64,000 bases of DNA from JBATTK01 sp049670505 (GTDB taxonomy: Bacteria; Bacteroidota; Bacteroidia; Flavobacteriales; Flavobacteriaceae): assembly GCA_049670505.1 (NCBI GenBank), contig JBATTK010000085.1:1-64000 (forward strand), in the 5' to 3' direction. Within the stretch, counting starts at the first letter, position 1; every line of letters begins with the position of its first letter. The notes beneath the pieces are model-generated. The model was not told the origin of the DNA and did no database searches. It saw only the letters and a list, made by a program, of their open reading frames with translations. Of the stretch, positions 43,839-52,339 are shown piece by piece. The position numbers and the translations under genes are program-made.

Positions 43839-44942
43839 TTAGATCGCTTCGAACAACTTTCCGGGCAAAGGACGTATTGCCCCTTTCATTTCCATATGCA
43901 GCAGCGTGGAAGAAGCCCTAAAAATTGGTAATTTGCACTCCAACGCTATAGTATCCAAAAGTTGTTTGCCTTCTTTTTGTAGATACGTATAAATAGTTTT
44001 TTCGTTAGTATCCATTTCAACAAACAATTGTTTTTGAACACATTTTGCTTCTTTTTCCCCAACTTCCCAATCCAACAGATAAACCAAATCCGCGGCAGAC
44101 GTTAACATATGTGCCTTTTGTTGTTTTATAAGATTATTACATCCGATACTAAACTTATCTTGTGCGCGTCCTGGTACCGCAAAAACATCCCTATGGTAAC
44201 TATTCGCAATATCCGCTGTCACCAGGCTACCGCCTTTTTCGGCAGATTCAACCACAATGGTCGCTTCGCTCATCCCGGCTATAATACGGTTACGCTTCAA
44301 AAAATTCTCTCGCTCCGGATTACTACTGCTCCAAAACTCGGTAAGGAACCCACCATTCTTCTCTATATCCCCAACATATTTGGAATGAGCTTTTGGATAT
44401 ATCTGGTTTAGCCCGTGCGCTAGGCAGCCTATGGTCTGTAAACCATGCTTTACTGCTGCCTTTTGTATGCAAATATCTACCCCATACGCAAAACCACTTA
44501 CGATTATTGGGTCCAAAGGTGCTAAATCGGCAATAAAATCTTCGCAAAACCTTGTTCCATAACTTGTAATGTTCCGAGTGCCTACTACACTAATAATTTT
44601 TCTATCTGTTAAATCTATATTTCCTCTTTTGAAAAGTAAAATAGGACTGTCCACACAATGTTTCAAATAGGGCGGATAATCTTCACCCATAAAATACGAA
44701 TAGGTCACTTTATGCTCTTGCATAAACTGAAATTCATCTTCGGCCGCTTCCAAATAGGTAGCGTCATGTAAGTGCCTTATGGTCAACCTGCCAATTCCGT
44801 CAATTTTTAAAAGATGCTGCACTTTATCCTCAAAAATAGCCATTGGACCGCCACAATGGGAAATCAGTTTTTTAGCCGTAACATCGCCTATATTTGGAAT
44901 ATGTTGTAATCGCAATACGGCAATTAATTCATTACGAGTCAT
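43839..44942 (-). CDS. dprA: DNA-processing protein DprA
   Basis: DprA loads RecA on incoming single-stranded DNA during natural transformation. The 367-residue protein has an N-terminal helix-hairpin-helix/SAM-like region (PNIGDVTAKKLISHCGG), a Rossmann domain (SVVGTRNITSYG, IVSGFAYGVDICIQKAAV, GGSLVTADIANSY, AVPGRAQD) and a C-terminal winged helix (about 300-367). It diverges from the SPOR-domain gene. Confidence 0.93.
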   Translation of the reverse strand: MTRNELIAVLRLQHIPNIGDVTAKKLISHCGGPMAIFEDKVQHLLKIDGIGRLTIRHLHDATYLEAAEDEFQFMQEHKVTYSYFMGEDYPPYLKHCVDSPILLFKRGNIDLTDRKIISVVGTRNITSYGTRFCEDFIADLAPLDPIIVSGFAYGVDICIQKAAVKHGLQTIGCLAHGLNQIYPKAHSKYVGDIEKNGGFLTEFWSSSNPERENFLKRNRIIAGMSEATIVVESAEKGGSLVTADIANSYHRDVFAVPGRAQDKFSIGCNNLIKQQKAHMLTSAADLVYLLDWEVGEKEAKCVQKQLFVEMDTNEKTIYTYLQKEGKQLLDTIALECKLPIFRASSTLLHMEMKGAIRPLPGKLFEAI

Positions 44943-45046
44943 TTATAAGTCCCTCTTAGTTATTCACAAAATACATAAAATATAATGTTAATAAAAAGTT
45001 ATGTAGCGAGTTTAGTACCTTTATATTTTTTATAATATTTGTCCTT

Positions 45047-45988
45047 ATGGGAACGGAACATTATATAGGAGAGTTATTATATCGCTATAATTGCGTTGTT
45101 GTGCCCGAGTTCGGAGCTTTTCTAGCTCAAATGAAATCGGCTGTAATCCATGAGACTACAAATGCCTTTTATCCTCCTTCCAAAGTAATTTCGTTCAATG
45201 AACAACTGTCTTCCAACGATGGATTGTTGGTTTCCTATATGGCCGACGCCGAAAAAACTACTTACGAAGCTATGCTCTTGCAGTTAACCAAAACGGTCCA
45301 ACAATGGAAACTGCAGCTAAAAAAAGAACGATTGGTATTTTCCAATGTTGGCGAATTATGGTTGAATACGGAAGGAAAAATTCAATTTCAGCCTTCGTAT
45401 CAAGTTAATTATTTAACCACGTCTTTTGGAATGTCCTCTTTTGTTTCCGTACCCGTTGTAAGAGAAGCGTTAAAAGAGGAAGTAGCGGAATTAGAAGAAA
45501 AAATTCCATTTATTATTACTCCTGAACAAAGGGAAAAAACTTTCTACAGGCCGTATCTAAAATATGCTGCTATACTTTTATTGGCCTTTTCCACAGGGCT
45601 TACGGGTTACCGATTTTATCATGAAAATCTGAACAAGCAACAATTGGCACAGGAAGAAGCACAGGAATTGGTTTCCAAAAATATACAGGAAGCTACTTTT
45701 TTCAATACCGCCCCGCTAGAATTGCCTAGTATTACGCTTGACGTGGTGAAAAAAAATACAGGAGCACATCACATCATTGCCGGTGCTTTCAGGGTTCGGC
45801 AAAATGCCGATAAAAAAGTGCGCCAACTAAAACGAAGGGGGTTTGATGCCTCTTATCTTGGCATAAACAAATATGGCCTTCACCAAGTTACCTATGCTAG
45901 CTTTGTTGATCCTGATGAAGCGCTGCAATACCTTAGAAAGGTAAAGCGTACCGAGTCCAGCGAAGCTTGGCTTTTATCCGTAAAATAG
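45047..45988 (+). CDS. SPOR-domain protein with N-terminal HU/CCDC81-like domain
   Basis: A 313-residue single-pass membrane protein. The N-terminal 130 residues (IGELLYRYNCVVVPEFGAFL, KVISFNEQLSSNDGLLVSYM) match the CCDC81-type HU-like domain of Bacteroidota. A membrane helix lies near 175-195 (YLKYAAILLLAFSTGLTGYR), and a SPOR peptidoglycan-binding domain ends the protein (AGAFRVRQNADKKVRQLKRR, LGINKYGLHQVTYASF). The SPOR domain is thus periplasmic and the HU-like part cytoplasmic. It may link the cell wall to a cytoplasmic partner; this is inference. Confidence 0.82.
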   Translation: MGTEHYIGELLYRYNCVVVPEFGAFLAQMKSAVIHETTNAFYPPSKVISFNEQLSSNDGLLVSYMADAEKTTYEAMLLQLTKTVQQWKLQLKKERLVFSNVGELWLNTEGKIQFQPSYQVNYLTTSFGMSSFVSVPVVREALKEEVAELEEKIPFIITPEQREKTFYRPYLKYAAILLLAFSTGLTGYRFYHENLNKQQLAQEEAQELVSKNIQEATFFNTAPLELPSITLDVVKKNTGAHHIIAGAFRVRQNADKKVRQLKRRGFDASYLGINKYGLHQVTYASFVDPDEALQYLRKVKRTESSEAWLLSVK

Positions 45989-46023
45989 TTTTCCTTCTTC
46001 TTTACTTTGGCTTTCAACAGCCG

Positions 46024-46031
46024 TATCTTTG
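46024..46031 (+). promoter_or_regulatory. Candidate -7 box of the thioesterase gene
   Basis: TATCTTTG fits TAnnTTTG and lies 18 bp before the ATG at 46050. Because it overlaps the alternative TTG start at 46029, it supports the ATG start. Confidence 0.5.
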
Positions 46032-46049
46032 CGCAAAAATTATACTACT

Positions 46050-46562
46050 ATGCGGCCTAAGACTCCCAGTGATTCACGAACCTTAATGACCGACTTGGTG
46101 CTTCCTAGTGAGACCAATCCACTGAACAATTTGTTCGGGGGCGAGTTATTGGCACGAATGGACAGGGCTGCCAGTATTGCCGCCAGACGGCATAGCCGAC
46201 GAATTACCGTGACCGCATCGGTAAATCATGTTGCTTTTAATAGGGCAGTTCCCTTAGGTAGTGTTGTGACCGTTGAAGCTGCCGTGTCCAGAGCTTTTAG
46301 AACTTCCATGGAAGTATTCATAGATGTTTGGATGGAAGATCGTTTTAGTGGGGAGCGTTCCAAGGCCAATGAAGCCATTTATACTTTTGTAGCCGTTGAT
46401 GAAACGGGTAAACCTACGGAAGTACCCGTACTTTCTCCTGAAACGGCATTGGAAAAAGAACGCTTTGCAGCGGCCCTGAGAAGAAAACAATTAAGTTTAG
46501 TATTGGCAGGAAAAATGAAACCTAATGAGGCCACGGAACTTAAGGCATTGTTTATAGAGTAA
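46050..46562 (+). CDS. Acyl-CoA thioesterase (hotdog fold)
   Basis: A 170-residue cytoplasmic thioesterase of the YciA/BFIT type that hydrolyses acyl-CoA. The key region is ETNPLNNLFGGELLARMDRA (hotdog helix with catalytic Asn/Asp positions), followed by VTASVNHVAFNRAVPLGSVV and FVAVDETGKPTEVP. A helical tail follows. The substrate chain length cannot be inferred. Confidence 0.88.
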   Translation: MRPKTPSDSRTLMTDLVLPSETNPLNNLFGGELLARMDRAASIAARRHSRRITVTASVNHVAFNRAVPLGSVVTVEAAVSRAFRTSMEVFIDVWMEDRFSGERSKANEAIYTFVAVDETGKPTEVPVLSPETALEKERFAAALRRKQLSLVLAGKMKPNEATELKALFIE

Positions 46563-46637
46563 TTCTTTAACTGCTTACGCTTGGCCATGTGGTTTAAACG
46601 AATCATAAGCCACCTTTCCGGAAAGCTTTAGGAGGTT

Positions 46638-47474
46638 TTAAAAATCAAAATTATTGGGGTCAGGGCCTATTCTTTCGCCTCTATGTAAACTGTCCAGTAG
46701 CGAAACATCGGCGGCTGAAAGTTCAAAATCGAAAATAGCGGCATTCGAAATAATACGTTCTTTTTTAGAAGATTTGGGGATTGTAATTACACCTTTCTGC
46801 AAATCCCATCTCAGTATAAGCTGCGCTACCGATTTATTATATTTTTTTGCCATTGTCTTGAAAATATCGATATCAAATACCTTTCCCTGCATAAAAGGTG
46901 ACCATGCCTCATATTGGATATGCTTGGCATTACAAAAATCTATTAAATCCTGTTGAACCACATAAGGATGAAATTCCATTTGGTTGACCATTGGTATTAC
47001 TTGTGCATCCTTCATTAAATCCTCCAAATGATGTTGCATAAAATTACTGACTCCTATGGAACGAATGCGTTTCTCCTTGTAAAGACGCTCCATAGCCCTC
47101 CAAGTATCCTTGTACATACCGGCTACCGGCCAGTGTATTAAATACAAATCCAAATAATCCAGGTCCAAACGTTTTAAACTTGCGTCAAAGGCCTTTAGCG
47201 TCGTCTCGTATCCTTGATCTGCATTCCAAACCTTGCTGACCACGAAAATATCCGATCGCTTTACGGGACTTTCCTTAATTCCCCGTCCAACCCCTTCTTC
47301 GTTCTTATATATGGCAGCTGTATCTATATGGCGGTACCCCGCCTCCAATGCCCACTTAACGGCGTTAACAACTTCCTGTCCGTCTTCCGATTGATAAACG
47401 CCCAATCCAAAATAGGGCATCTTTACCCCATTGTTTAAAGTAAAAGTTCCTTGAATATCCGTGATTGTTTTCAT
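46638..47474 (-). CDS. Aldo/keto reductase
   Basis: NADPH-dependent reductase with a TIM-barrel fold, 278 residues. Catalytic tetrad residues are visible: Asp and Tyr in RHIDTAAIYKNEEGVG, Lys in VVSKVWN and His in LYLIHWPV. The cofactor-binding end is ITIPKSSKKERI. Close relatives reduce methylglyoxal or 2,5-diketogluconate. The natural substrate here is unknown. It precedes no obvious partner and is 15 bp downstream of the EnvC-like gene on the same strand. Confidence 0.88.
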   Translation of the reverse strand: MKTITDIQGTFTLNNGVKMPYFGLGVYQSEDGQEVVNAVKWALEAGYRHIDTAAIYKNEEGVGRGIKESPVKRSDIFVVSKVWNADQGYETTLKAFDASLKRLDLDYLDLYLIHWPVAGMYKDTWRAMERLYKEKRIRSIGVSNFMQHHLEDLMKDAQVIPMVNQMEFHPYVVQQDLIDFCNAKHIQYEAWSPFMQGKVFDIDIFKTMAKKYNKSVAQLILRWDLQKGVITIPKSSKKERIISNAAIFDFELSAADVSLLDSLHRGERIGPDPNNFDF

Positions 47475-47489
47475 AATGGTTCCTTAATG

Positions 47490-48719
47490 TTATAACCGAT
47501 AAACCCATTCTTCAGGGTTTAAGCGCGTGGTATCCTTGTACAAATAAAACTTTAGCTGGGTTTTTCCGTTAAACCGATTGGTATATACTTCGCCAAGTTC
47601 CTCTTTCACCGTAACCCTATCTCCTTTTTTAACGTATAGATTGGATAAGTTATAATAGGTGCTAATATAGTTGCCGTGTTTTAACTGTACCCCTTTGTTG
47701 CCGCCTGGCACCGATAATATAGCAATTACTTCGCCCTCAAAAACCGCCCTGGCCTTTGCCCCCTTATCCGTTGCAATGATAACTCCATTGCTTTGGTGTT
47801 TTATACCTGGATAAACGGCATCTTTATATACTCCGAAACCCTGACTCTTGATTCCTTTCTCTACGGGCCATATCAATTTGCCCTTATTGGCAGAAAAATT
47901 ACTTGCTACGATCTTGGCCTCCGGGGTTAGTACAAATTTGCTGCTATTGCCAGAACTTTTGCCCGCTTTTTTATTGGAAGCGGCAATGGCGCTACGAATC
48001 AAGCGTTCTATTTGTTGATCTATCCTACGTGCCTCCTGTTTCTTTTTTTGGATAGCGGAAGTATACTTGCTTTCATTCTTTCTAATGCTTCCCAGTAAAT
48101 CCTTTTGCTTGTTCATTTCCTTCATCAATTGTTGTCTGGCAGATTTATTTTCCACTATCAATTGATCTTTTATTTTTCGTTGATCGGTAAGGTCCCTGTT
48201 CAGCTTGGTCAGTTCATCTGTTTTGGCAACGATCTGTTCTCCTTGTTCTTTTCTATATTTTGTATACTGCTTCATGTACTGCAATCGCTTAAAAGCCTGG
48301 AAAAAATTCTCGGAAGAAAGTAAAAACATCAATCTACTCTGTTGGGACTTGTTTTCATAGGATTTCTGAATCAAAGTACCATATTCTTCCTTTAGTGTCG
48401 TTAAATCTTTTCTGAGTTTGCTAATATTCCGGATATTGGCATTGATCTGTCTGTTCAATAAATTGGATTGCTGATTGGTAACCCTAATCAATTGCTGGCG
48501 TACATTGATTTTTTTGTCCAGGGACTCCATTTGGTCCAGCACATTACCCTTTTCCTTTTTTTCGGCGAACAATAGTCGATTGATTTCAGTTATCTCCTTT
48601 TGAAGTCTTTCCCTTTTGGCCTCCAAAGCCTTTTGCTCATTGGTCTGTGCATTTATGTTTGTACTTACAAAAAGTATAACTAGCACAAAACAAAAATGAT
48701 ATGGGCGATTAACTCTCAT
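47490..48719 (-). CDS. EnvC-like murein hydrolase activator (M23 domain)
   Basis: A 409-residue periplasmic protein with a signal peptide (to about residue 24, TNINAQ), a long coiled coil (about 27-250) and a C-terminal LytM/M23 domain (about 290-409). Zinc-site residues look degenerate: KHQSNGVIIATD in place of the HxxxD pattern, and KHGNYISTYYNLS with Asn where the HxH pattern has its last His. It is therefore likely an amidase activator like EnvC rather than an active peptidase. It starts one base after the DUF4292 gene end. Confidence 0.85.
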   Translation of the reverse strand: MRVNRPYHFCFVLVILFVSTNINAQTNEQKALEAKRERLQKEITEINRLLFAEKKEKGNVLDQMESLDKKINVRQQLIRVTNQQSNLLNRQINANIRNISKLRKDLTTLKEEYGTLIQKSYENKSQQSRLMFLLSSENFFQAFKRLQYMKQYTKYRKEQGEQIVAKTDELTKLNRDLTDQRKIKDQLIVENKSARQQLMKEMNKQKDLLGSIRKNESKYTSAIQKKKQEARRIDQQIERLIRSAIAASNKKAGKSSGNSSKFVLTPEAKIVASNFSANKGKLIWPVEKGIKSQGFGVYKDAVYPGIKHQSNGVIIATDKGAKARAVFEGEVIAILSVPGGNKGVQLKHGNYISTYYNLSNLYVKKGDRVTVKEELGEVYTNRFNGKTQLKFYLYKDTTRLNPEEWVYRL

Positions 48720-48720
48720 G

Positions 48721-49494
48721 TTACTTTAAAACTATCTCTTTAAAACCTTTTGGTATTTTATAAGGGAAATTCAAGGGTTTATCAAATTCAATATTCTTGT
48801 ATGTAAGGTCTATGAGGTTTCTATTATCCATATCTATGGCTGTAATGGCAATCTCATTGGGTAAAATACGCTTACCTATTTCCTGATAGTTCCTATACGT
48901 TATTTCCAATATTCTTTTTTTCAAAGGCTGGGATAATTGTTGGGTCGCCATCTTAAAATTCCTCGGTTCTATTTGGAACAAGGCTTTAAATAGGTCTATC
49001 TGCTTTTTAGGCTTTAATTGATAGGTGTTATTACTTACGGACACGTTATACCGTTCGTCCCTTAAATCCAACAGTGCTTGTCCCAATAGTAAATTCTGTA
49101 CTTTTTCAAAATTAAGTTCAGTGCCCAAAAGCTTACTCAAATAGGTGAAATCCCCATCAAAATATTCGTTTTCCAATTTGTTATAGAACGTTACCCTTTC
49201 CGGGGTAATATAGGCCTTTACTAGCCCTAATGTAGCACTGATCCATATAGCCTTGTCTTTTTCCAATCGCAGGCTCACATTAAAACCTTGTGCGGAATCC
49301 CCATCGGAATAATCAATTTTAATCCTTCCGCTAAGGGTCTTGAAATTCAAGTGATTGTTATAGTGACTTTTAATAATGGTCCTGGACGAAAGGTTTTCGT
49401 CAATGCTGCCGTCTGTCAAAACTTTACTGGATTTACAAGAAGACAAGAACAACACAAAAAGAATAAGTGTAGTCCATTTTTGTGTCCCGGTCAT
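48721..49494 (-). CDS. DUF4292 lipoprotein
   Basis: A predicted lipoprotein of 257 residues with signal MTGTQKWTTLILFVLFLSSC. The mature domain has LNFKTLSGRIKIDYSDGDSA, AIWISATLGLVKAYITPERV and a C-terminal IPKGFKEIVLK. DUF4292 is a LolA/LolB-like fold family in Bacteroidota, and a role in lipid or lipoprotein handling is inference. The ATG at 49494 follows GGAGGAAAT, a rare good Shine-Dalgarno, and fits the signal peptide. ATG codons at 49506 and 49509 are alternatives. Confidence 0.82.
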   Translation of the reverse strand: MTGTQKWTTLILFVLFLSSCKSSKVLTDGSIDENLSSRTIIKSHYNNHLNFKTLSGRIKIDYSDGDSAQGFNVSLRLEKDKAIWISATLGLVKAYITPERVTFYNKLENEYFDGDFTYLSKLLGTELNFEKVQNLLLGQALLDLRDERYNVSVSNNTYQLKPKKQIDLFKALFQIEPRNFKMATQQLSQPLKKRILEITYRNYQEIGKRILPNEIAITAIDMDNRNLIDLTYKNIEFDKPLNFPYKIPKGFKEIVLK

Positions 49495-49510
49495 ATTTCC
49501 TCCCATCATA

Positions 49511-50443
49511 CTACGAACCCGATTTTATTTTACGAAGATACATATTTGCCTTAGAAGAATTTCCCAGCATGTTATGGGCACTAGCCAGTTCGCTATAGAT
49601 TTTATTGGCCAAATCTGTGTTGTCCAAAAGGTAATCCAAAGCATTTTGCAACATTTCCAAGGCCAGTTGGGGTTTCCCGTTTTTGTTGAGCGCCAAACCG
49701 CTTGTATAATAAAAGTAGGGTTGGGACGGAAAACTTTCCAAAGCCTCGTCACTTAAAGACGCCACTTCGACGAAATTATTACTGGCAATACTATGATCGA
49801 TTTTGGACCTATACTCCTGCAAAGGACCCACCATACTCTTTTTCCTTACCGGTATGGGCGTTTTTTCTTGGGCCAAGGCGGACTGTTCCAGGGAATCCTT
49901 GATCTTTAAAGATAAATCTTGCGAGAAAGGGGACTTTTCTATGCCTTCTAGTATTTTTAATGCTTTTAAATAGTCCTGCTGCCCGTAATAAATCAATGCC
50001 AAGTTTTCCTTGAACTTATTGTCTTCATAGGGAAGTTTAGCTTTTAGGGCATCAACATTATTCCCTTGCTGTTGCAGAATCTGCACTAAAGTGTTGAGGT
50101 ACCAGAGGTTGGCCGGTTCTGCATTTACAATTGAAATACCATATTCCTGGGCCAGCACATATTGTTTGGAGGCAAGATATGCTTTCGCCAATTCATGATC
50201 TACTACTATATTATCTGCTTTGATCCGCTTACATTCCAACAGCAAATTAATGGCCTTGTCGTAATTTTCTATGCCCTTTTGCTTTAACGCCTCAAAGAAG
50301 TTCTCTTGAAAATCATCCGAGTACTCTTCTAAAAAGACTTCGGCACTCTGTTCCACCTGTATCTCCTTTTCTTGGGCAAAAGTCTGCCAAGGAGTACAGA
50401 AAACTCCCAAACAAAACAGCAGTATGTGAAGCTTCATTTTCAT
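49511..50443 (-). CDS. Tetratricopeptide-repeat periplasmic protein
   Basis: A 310-residue exported protein. The signal peptide MKMKLHILLFCLGVFCTPWQ fixes the start at 50443. TPR-like repeats follow throughout (EALKQKGIENYDKAINLLLE, HELAKAYLASKQYVLAQEYG, LALIYYGQQDYLKALKILEG, ALNKNGKPQLALEMLQNALD, LASAHNMLGNSSKANMYLRK). A scaffold role is likely. It lies in the conserved envelope run between a nucleotidyltransferase and DUF4292. Confidence 0.82.
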   Translation of the reverse strand: MKMKLHILLFCLGVFCTPWQTFAQEKEIQVEQSAEVFLEEYSDDFQENFFEALKQKGIENYDKAINLLLECKRIKADNIVVDHELAKAYLASKQYVLAQEYGISIVNAEPANLWYLNTLVQILQQQGNNVDALKAKLPYEDNKFKENLALIYYGQQDYLKALKILEGIEKSPFSQDLSLKIKDSLEQSALAQEKTPIPVRKKSMVGPLQEYRSKIDHSIASNNFVEVASLSDEALESFPSQPYFYYTSGLALNKNGKPQLALEMLQNALDYLLDNTDLANKIYSELASAHNMLGNSSKANMYLRKIKSGS

Positions 50444-50498
50444 GTTTCCATCTTTTTTATCGCTAAATAGCAGTCTACAACGGAAAATAGCGCAATAA

Positions 50499-51515
50499 TT
50501 ATTCCATAACCGAGTAATCACCTATACTTATCGTCTTAAAATTACCATTGAACACTACATGGTTTCCGATCATGGCATTGTCCAAATCGGCATCCCTTAT
50601 TCTGCTCAGATTCTGTATGATGCTGTTCTTTACGGACGAGTCTTTAATTACCGAGCCATCCCCAACGGAAACATAAGGTCCAATAGTACTGTTTTCCAAT
50701 ACCACGTTCTCCCCGATAAAACAGGGTTCAATGATATTGGAATTCTCCGATCGGGCAGATTTGGCTACCAGTATTTCCCCATCCTTTTGTAGAAAGCCCA
50801 ACATTCTCATATTGGTTTCTACGGTAACATTTTTGTTGCCACAGTCCATCCACTCGTCTACCGTGCCCGTCTTGAAGACTTTTCCGCTTTGCATCATCCG
50901 TTTTATACCATCGTTGATCTGGTATTCCCCACCGTTTATGATATCATTGTCCAATACGTATTGTAACTCATTTTTGAGTATCGCTACATCTTTAAAATAA
51001 TAAATTCCTATGACCGCTTGATCGCTAACAAAAGTTTCCGGTTTCTCTACCAATTCAATAATTTCTTCCCGTTCGTTTAATTTCACTACGCCATAGGCTT
51101 CCGGATTATTCACTTTTTTTGTCCAAATAACACTATCGGCTTCTTTATCCAGATTAAAATCGGCCCTAATAAGTGTATCCGCATATGCTATTACCGCGGG
51201 ACCGGAAAGTGATTCTTTGGCACACATAATGGCATGTCCTGTTCCCATGGGGTTTAATTGTCTATAGATACTTGCCTTGGATCCCAAACCATGGGCCAAT
51301 TTCTTTAGGTCTTCCACGACCTCATCCCCAAAAAAAGCGGGGTCGCCCAATATAAAGGCAATCTCATCTATATCTTCCTTCAAAACTTTAGCAATATCGC
51401 TTACCAGACGGTGTACTATGGGTTTTCCGGCAACGGGAATCAAGGGTTTTGGAACCGTTAATGTATGAGGTCTTAATCGGGAACCCCTACCCGCCATTGG
51501 AACAATTATTTTCAT
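50499..51515 (-). CDS. Sugar-phosphate nucleotidyltransferase
   Basis: A 338-residue enzyme of the RmlA/GalU/GlmU-like family that makes NDP-sugars from NTP and sugar-1-phosphate. The N-terminal motif is VPMAGRGSRLRPHTLTVPKP, followed by LNPMGTGHAIMCA and YADTLI. The C-terminal part (about 245-338) has left-handed beta-helix hexapeptide repeats (IIEPCFIGENVVLENSTIGP). The base and sugar used are not deducible. A hairpin repeat lies directly before its ATG. Confidence 0.85.
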   Translation of the reverse strand: MKIIVPMAGRGSRLRPHTLTVPKPLIPVAGKPIVHRLVSDIAKVLKEDIDEIAFILGDPAFFGDEVVEDLKKLAHGLGSKASIYRQLNPMGTGHAIMCAKESLSGPAVIAYADTLIRADFNLDKEADSVIWTKKVNNPEAYGVVKLNEREEIIELVEKPETFVSDQAVIGIYYFKDVAILKNELQYVLDNDIINGGEYQINDGIKRMMQSGKVFKTGTVDEWMDCGNKNVTVETNMRMLGFLQKDGEILVAKSARSENSNIIEPCFIGENVVLENSTIGPYVSVGDGSVIKDSSVKNSIIQNLSRIRDADLDNAMIGNHVVFNGNFKTISIGDYSVME

Positions 51516-51523
51516 ATCAACTG

Positions 51524-51537
51524 CCTGCGAAAGCAGG
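51524..51537. repeat. Short hairpin, left flank of GIY-YIG pseudogene
   Basis: CCTGC-GAAA-GCAGG. A related hairpin lies on the other side of the pseudogene at 51886-51903. It falls in the 5' leader of the nucleotidyltransferase gene. Confidence 0.6.
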
Positions 51538-51556
51538 TATCTTTTGGTTACTATTT

Positions 51557-51870
51557 TATTTTCTTAATTTATTGTAATTCAATTTCCAATTTAAACTCAA
51601 ATCGGACCAACTTGGGTTCATTTCTTCGATATGTTCAATCTTCCATTCCCTCTTCCATTTTTTAAAGCGTCTTTCCCTTGTAATGGCCTTAGAACTATCT
51701 TCAAAAACCTCAAAATATATAAGCTTATCACAATTATATTTTGCAGTAAAAGACTTGGGATAAACTCAGAGTTTATGTTCCTTAGCCCTCTCATCCAAAT
51801 TATCAGTCACACCAATATATAAAACGCCATTTGGTCTATTGTTCATAATATACACATGCCATAATTTCAT
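51557..51870 (-). pseudogene. GIY-YIG nuclease pseudogene
   Basis: The minus strand from ATG 51870 reads MKLWHVYIMNNRPNGVLYIG and then VTDNLDERAKEH, the GIY-YIG (UvrC-type) core. An in-frame TGA follows at codon 35 (about 51768). The same frame resumes with PKSFTAKYNCDKLIYFEVFE and RRFKKWKREWKIEHIEEMNP. A one-base loss near 51600 shifts the last 15 codons (LNWKLNYNKLRK). Both lesions mean no functional protein. It is flanked on both sides by CCTGC/GCAGG hairpins. Confidence 0.8.
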
Positions 51871-51885
51871 GCACATATGATAAGA

Positions 51886-51903
51886 TTCCTGCATTCGCAG
51901 GAA
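51886..51903. repeat. Short hairpin, right flank of GIY-YIG pseudogene
   Basis: TTCCTGC-ATTC-GCAGGAA. It begins one base after the dut stop codon and could also end dut transcription. It shares the CCTGC...GCAGG arms with 51524-51537. Confidence 0.6.
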
Positions 51904-51904
51904 A

Positions 51905-52339
51905 TTATTTCACCCCCGTACTTCCAAAGCCGCCAGCGCCCCTAGAGGTGCCGGACAACTCCTTTACTTCTATCCACTCCGCCCTTTCGTGTCTGGCAAT
52001 AACCAATTGTGCAATCCTTTCCCCGTTTTCTATCGTGAATTTTGCATTGGAAAGGTTGACCAAAATAACCCCGATCTCGCCCCTGTAATCCGCATCTACG
52101 GTTCCCGGGGCATTGAGTACCGTTATTCCCTTTTTTGCGGCCAATCCGCTTCTAGGTCGTACCTGGGCTTCATAACCCACCGGAAGTTCAATAAAAAGTC
52201 CAGTTTTTATAATAGCCCTCTCTAAAGGTTGTAACGTTATTGGTTCTGAAATATTGGCTCTTAGGTCCATTCCCGCGGACGCGGCAGTTTCATAATTAGG
52301 CAGGTCATGTCCTGAACTGTTGATAATGTTAATGTTCAT
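51905..52339 (-). CDS. dut: dUTP diphosphatase
   Basis: Trimeric dUTPase hydrolysing dUTP to dUMP and pyrophosphate, keeping uracil out of DNA. The 144-residue protein has all five motifs: AGMDLRA, RPRSGLAAKKG, NAPGTVDADYRGEI, NGERIAQLVI and the C-terminal RGAGGFGSTG. It overlaps the flippase gene end by four bases (ATGA), so the two are coupled. Confidence 0.95.
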   Translation of the reverse strand: MNINIINSSGHDLPNYETAASAGMDLRANISEPITLQPLERAIIKTGLFIELPVGYEAQVRPRSGLAAKKGITVLNAPGTVDADYRGEIGVILVNLSNAKFTIENGERIAQLVIARHERAEWIEVKELSGTSRGAGGFGSTGVK

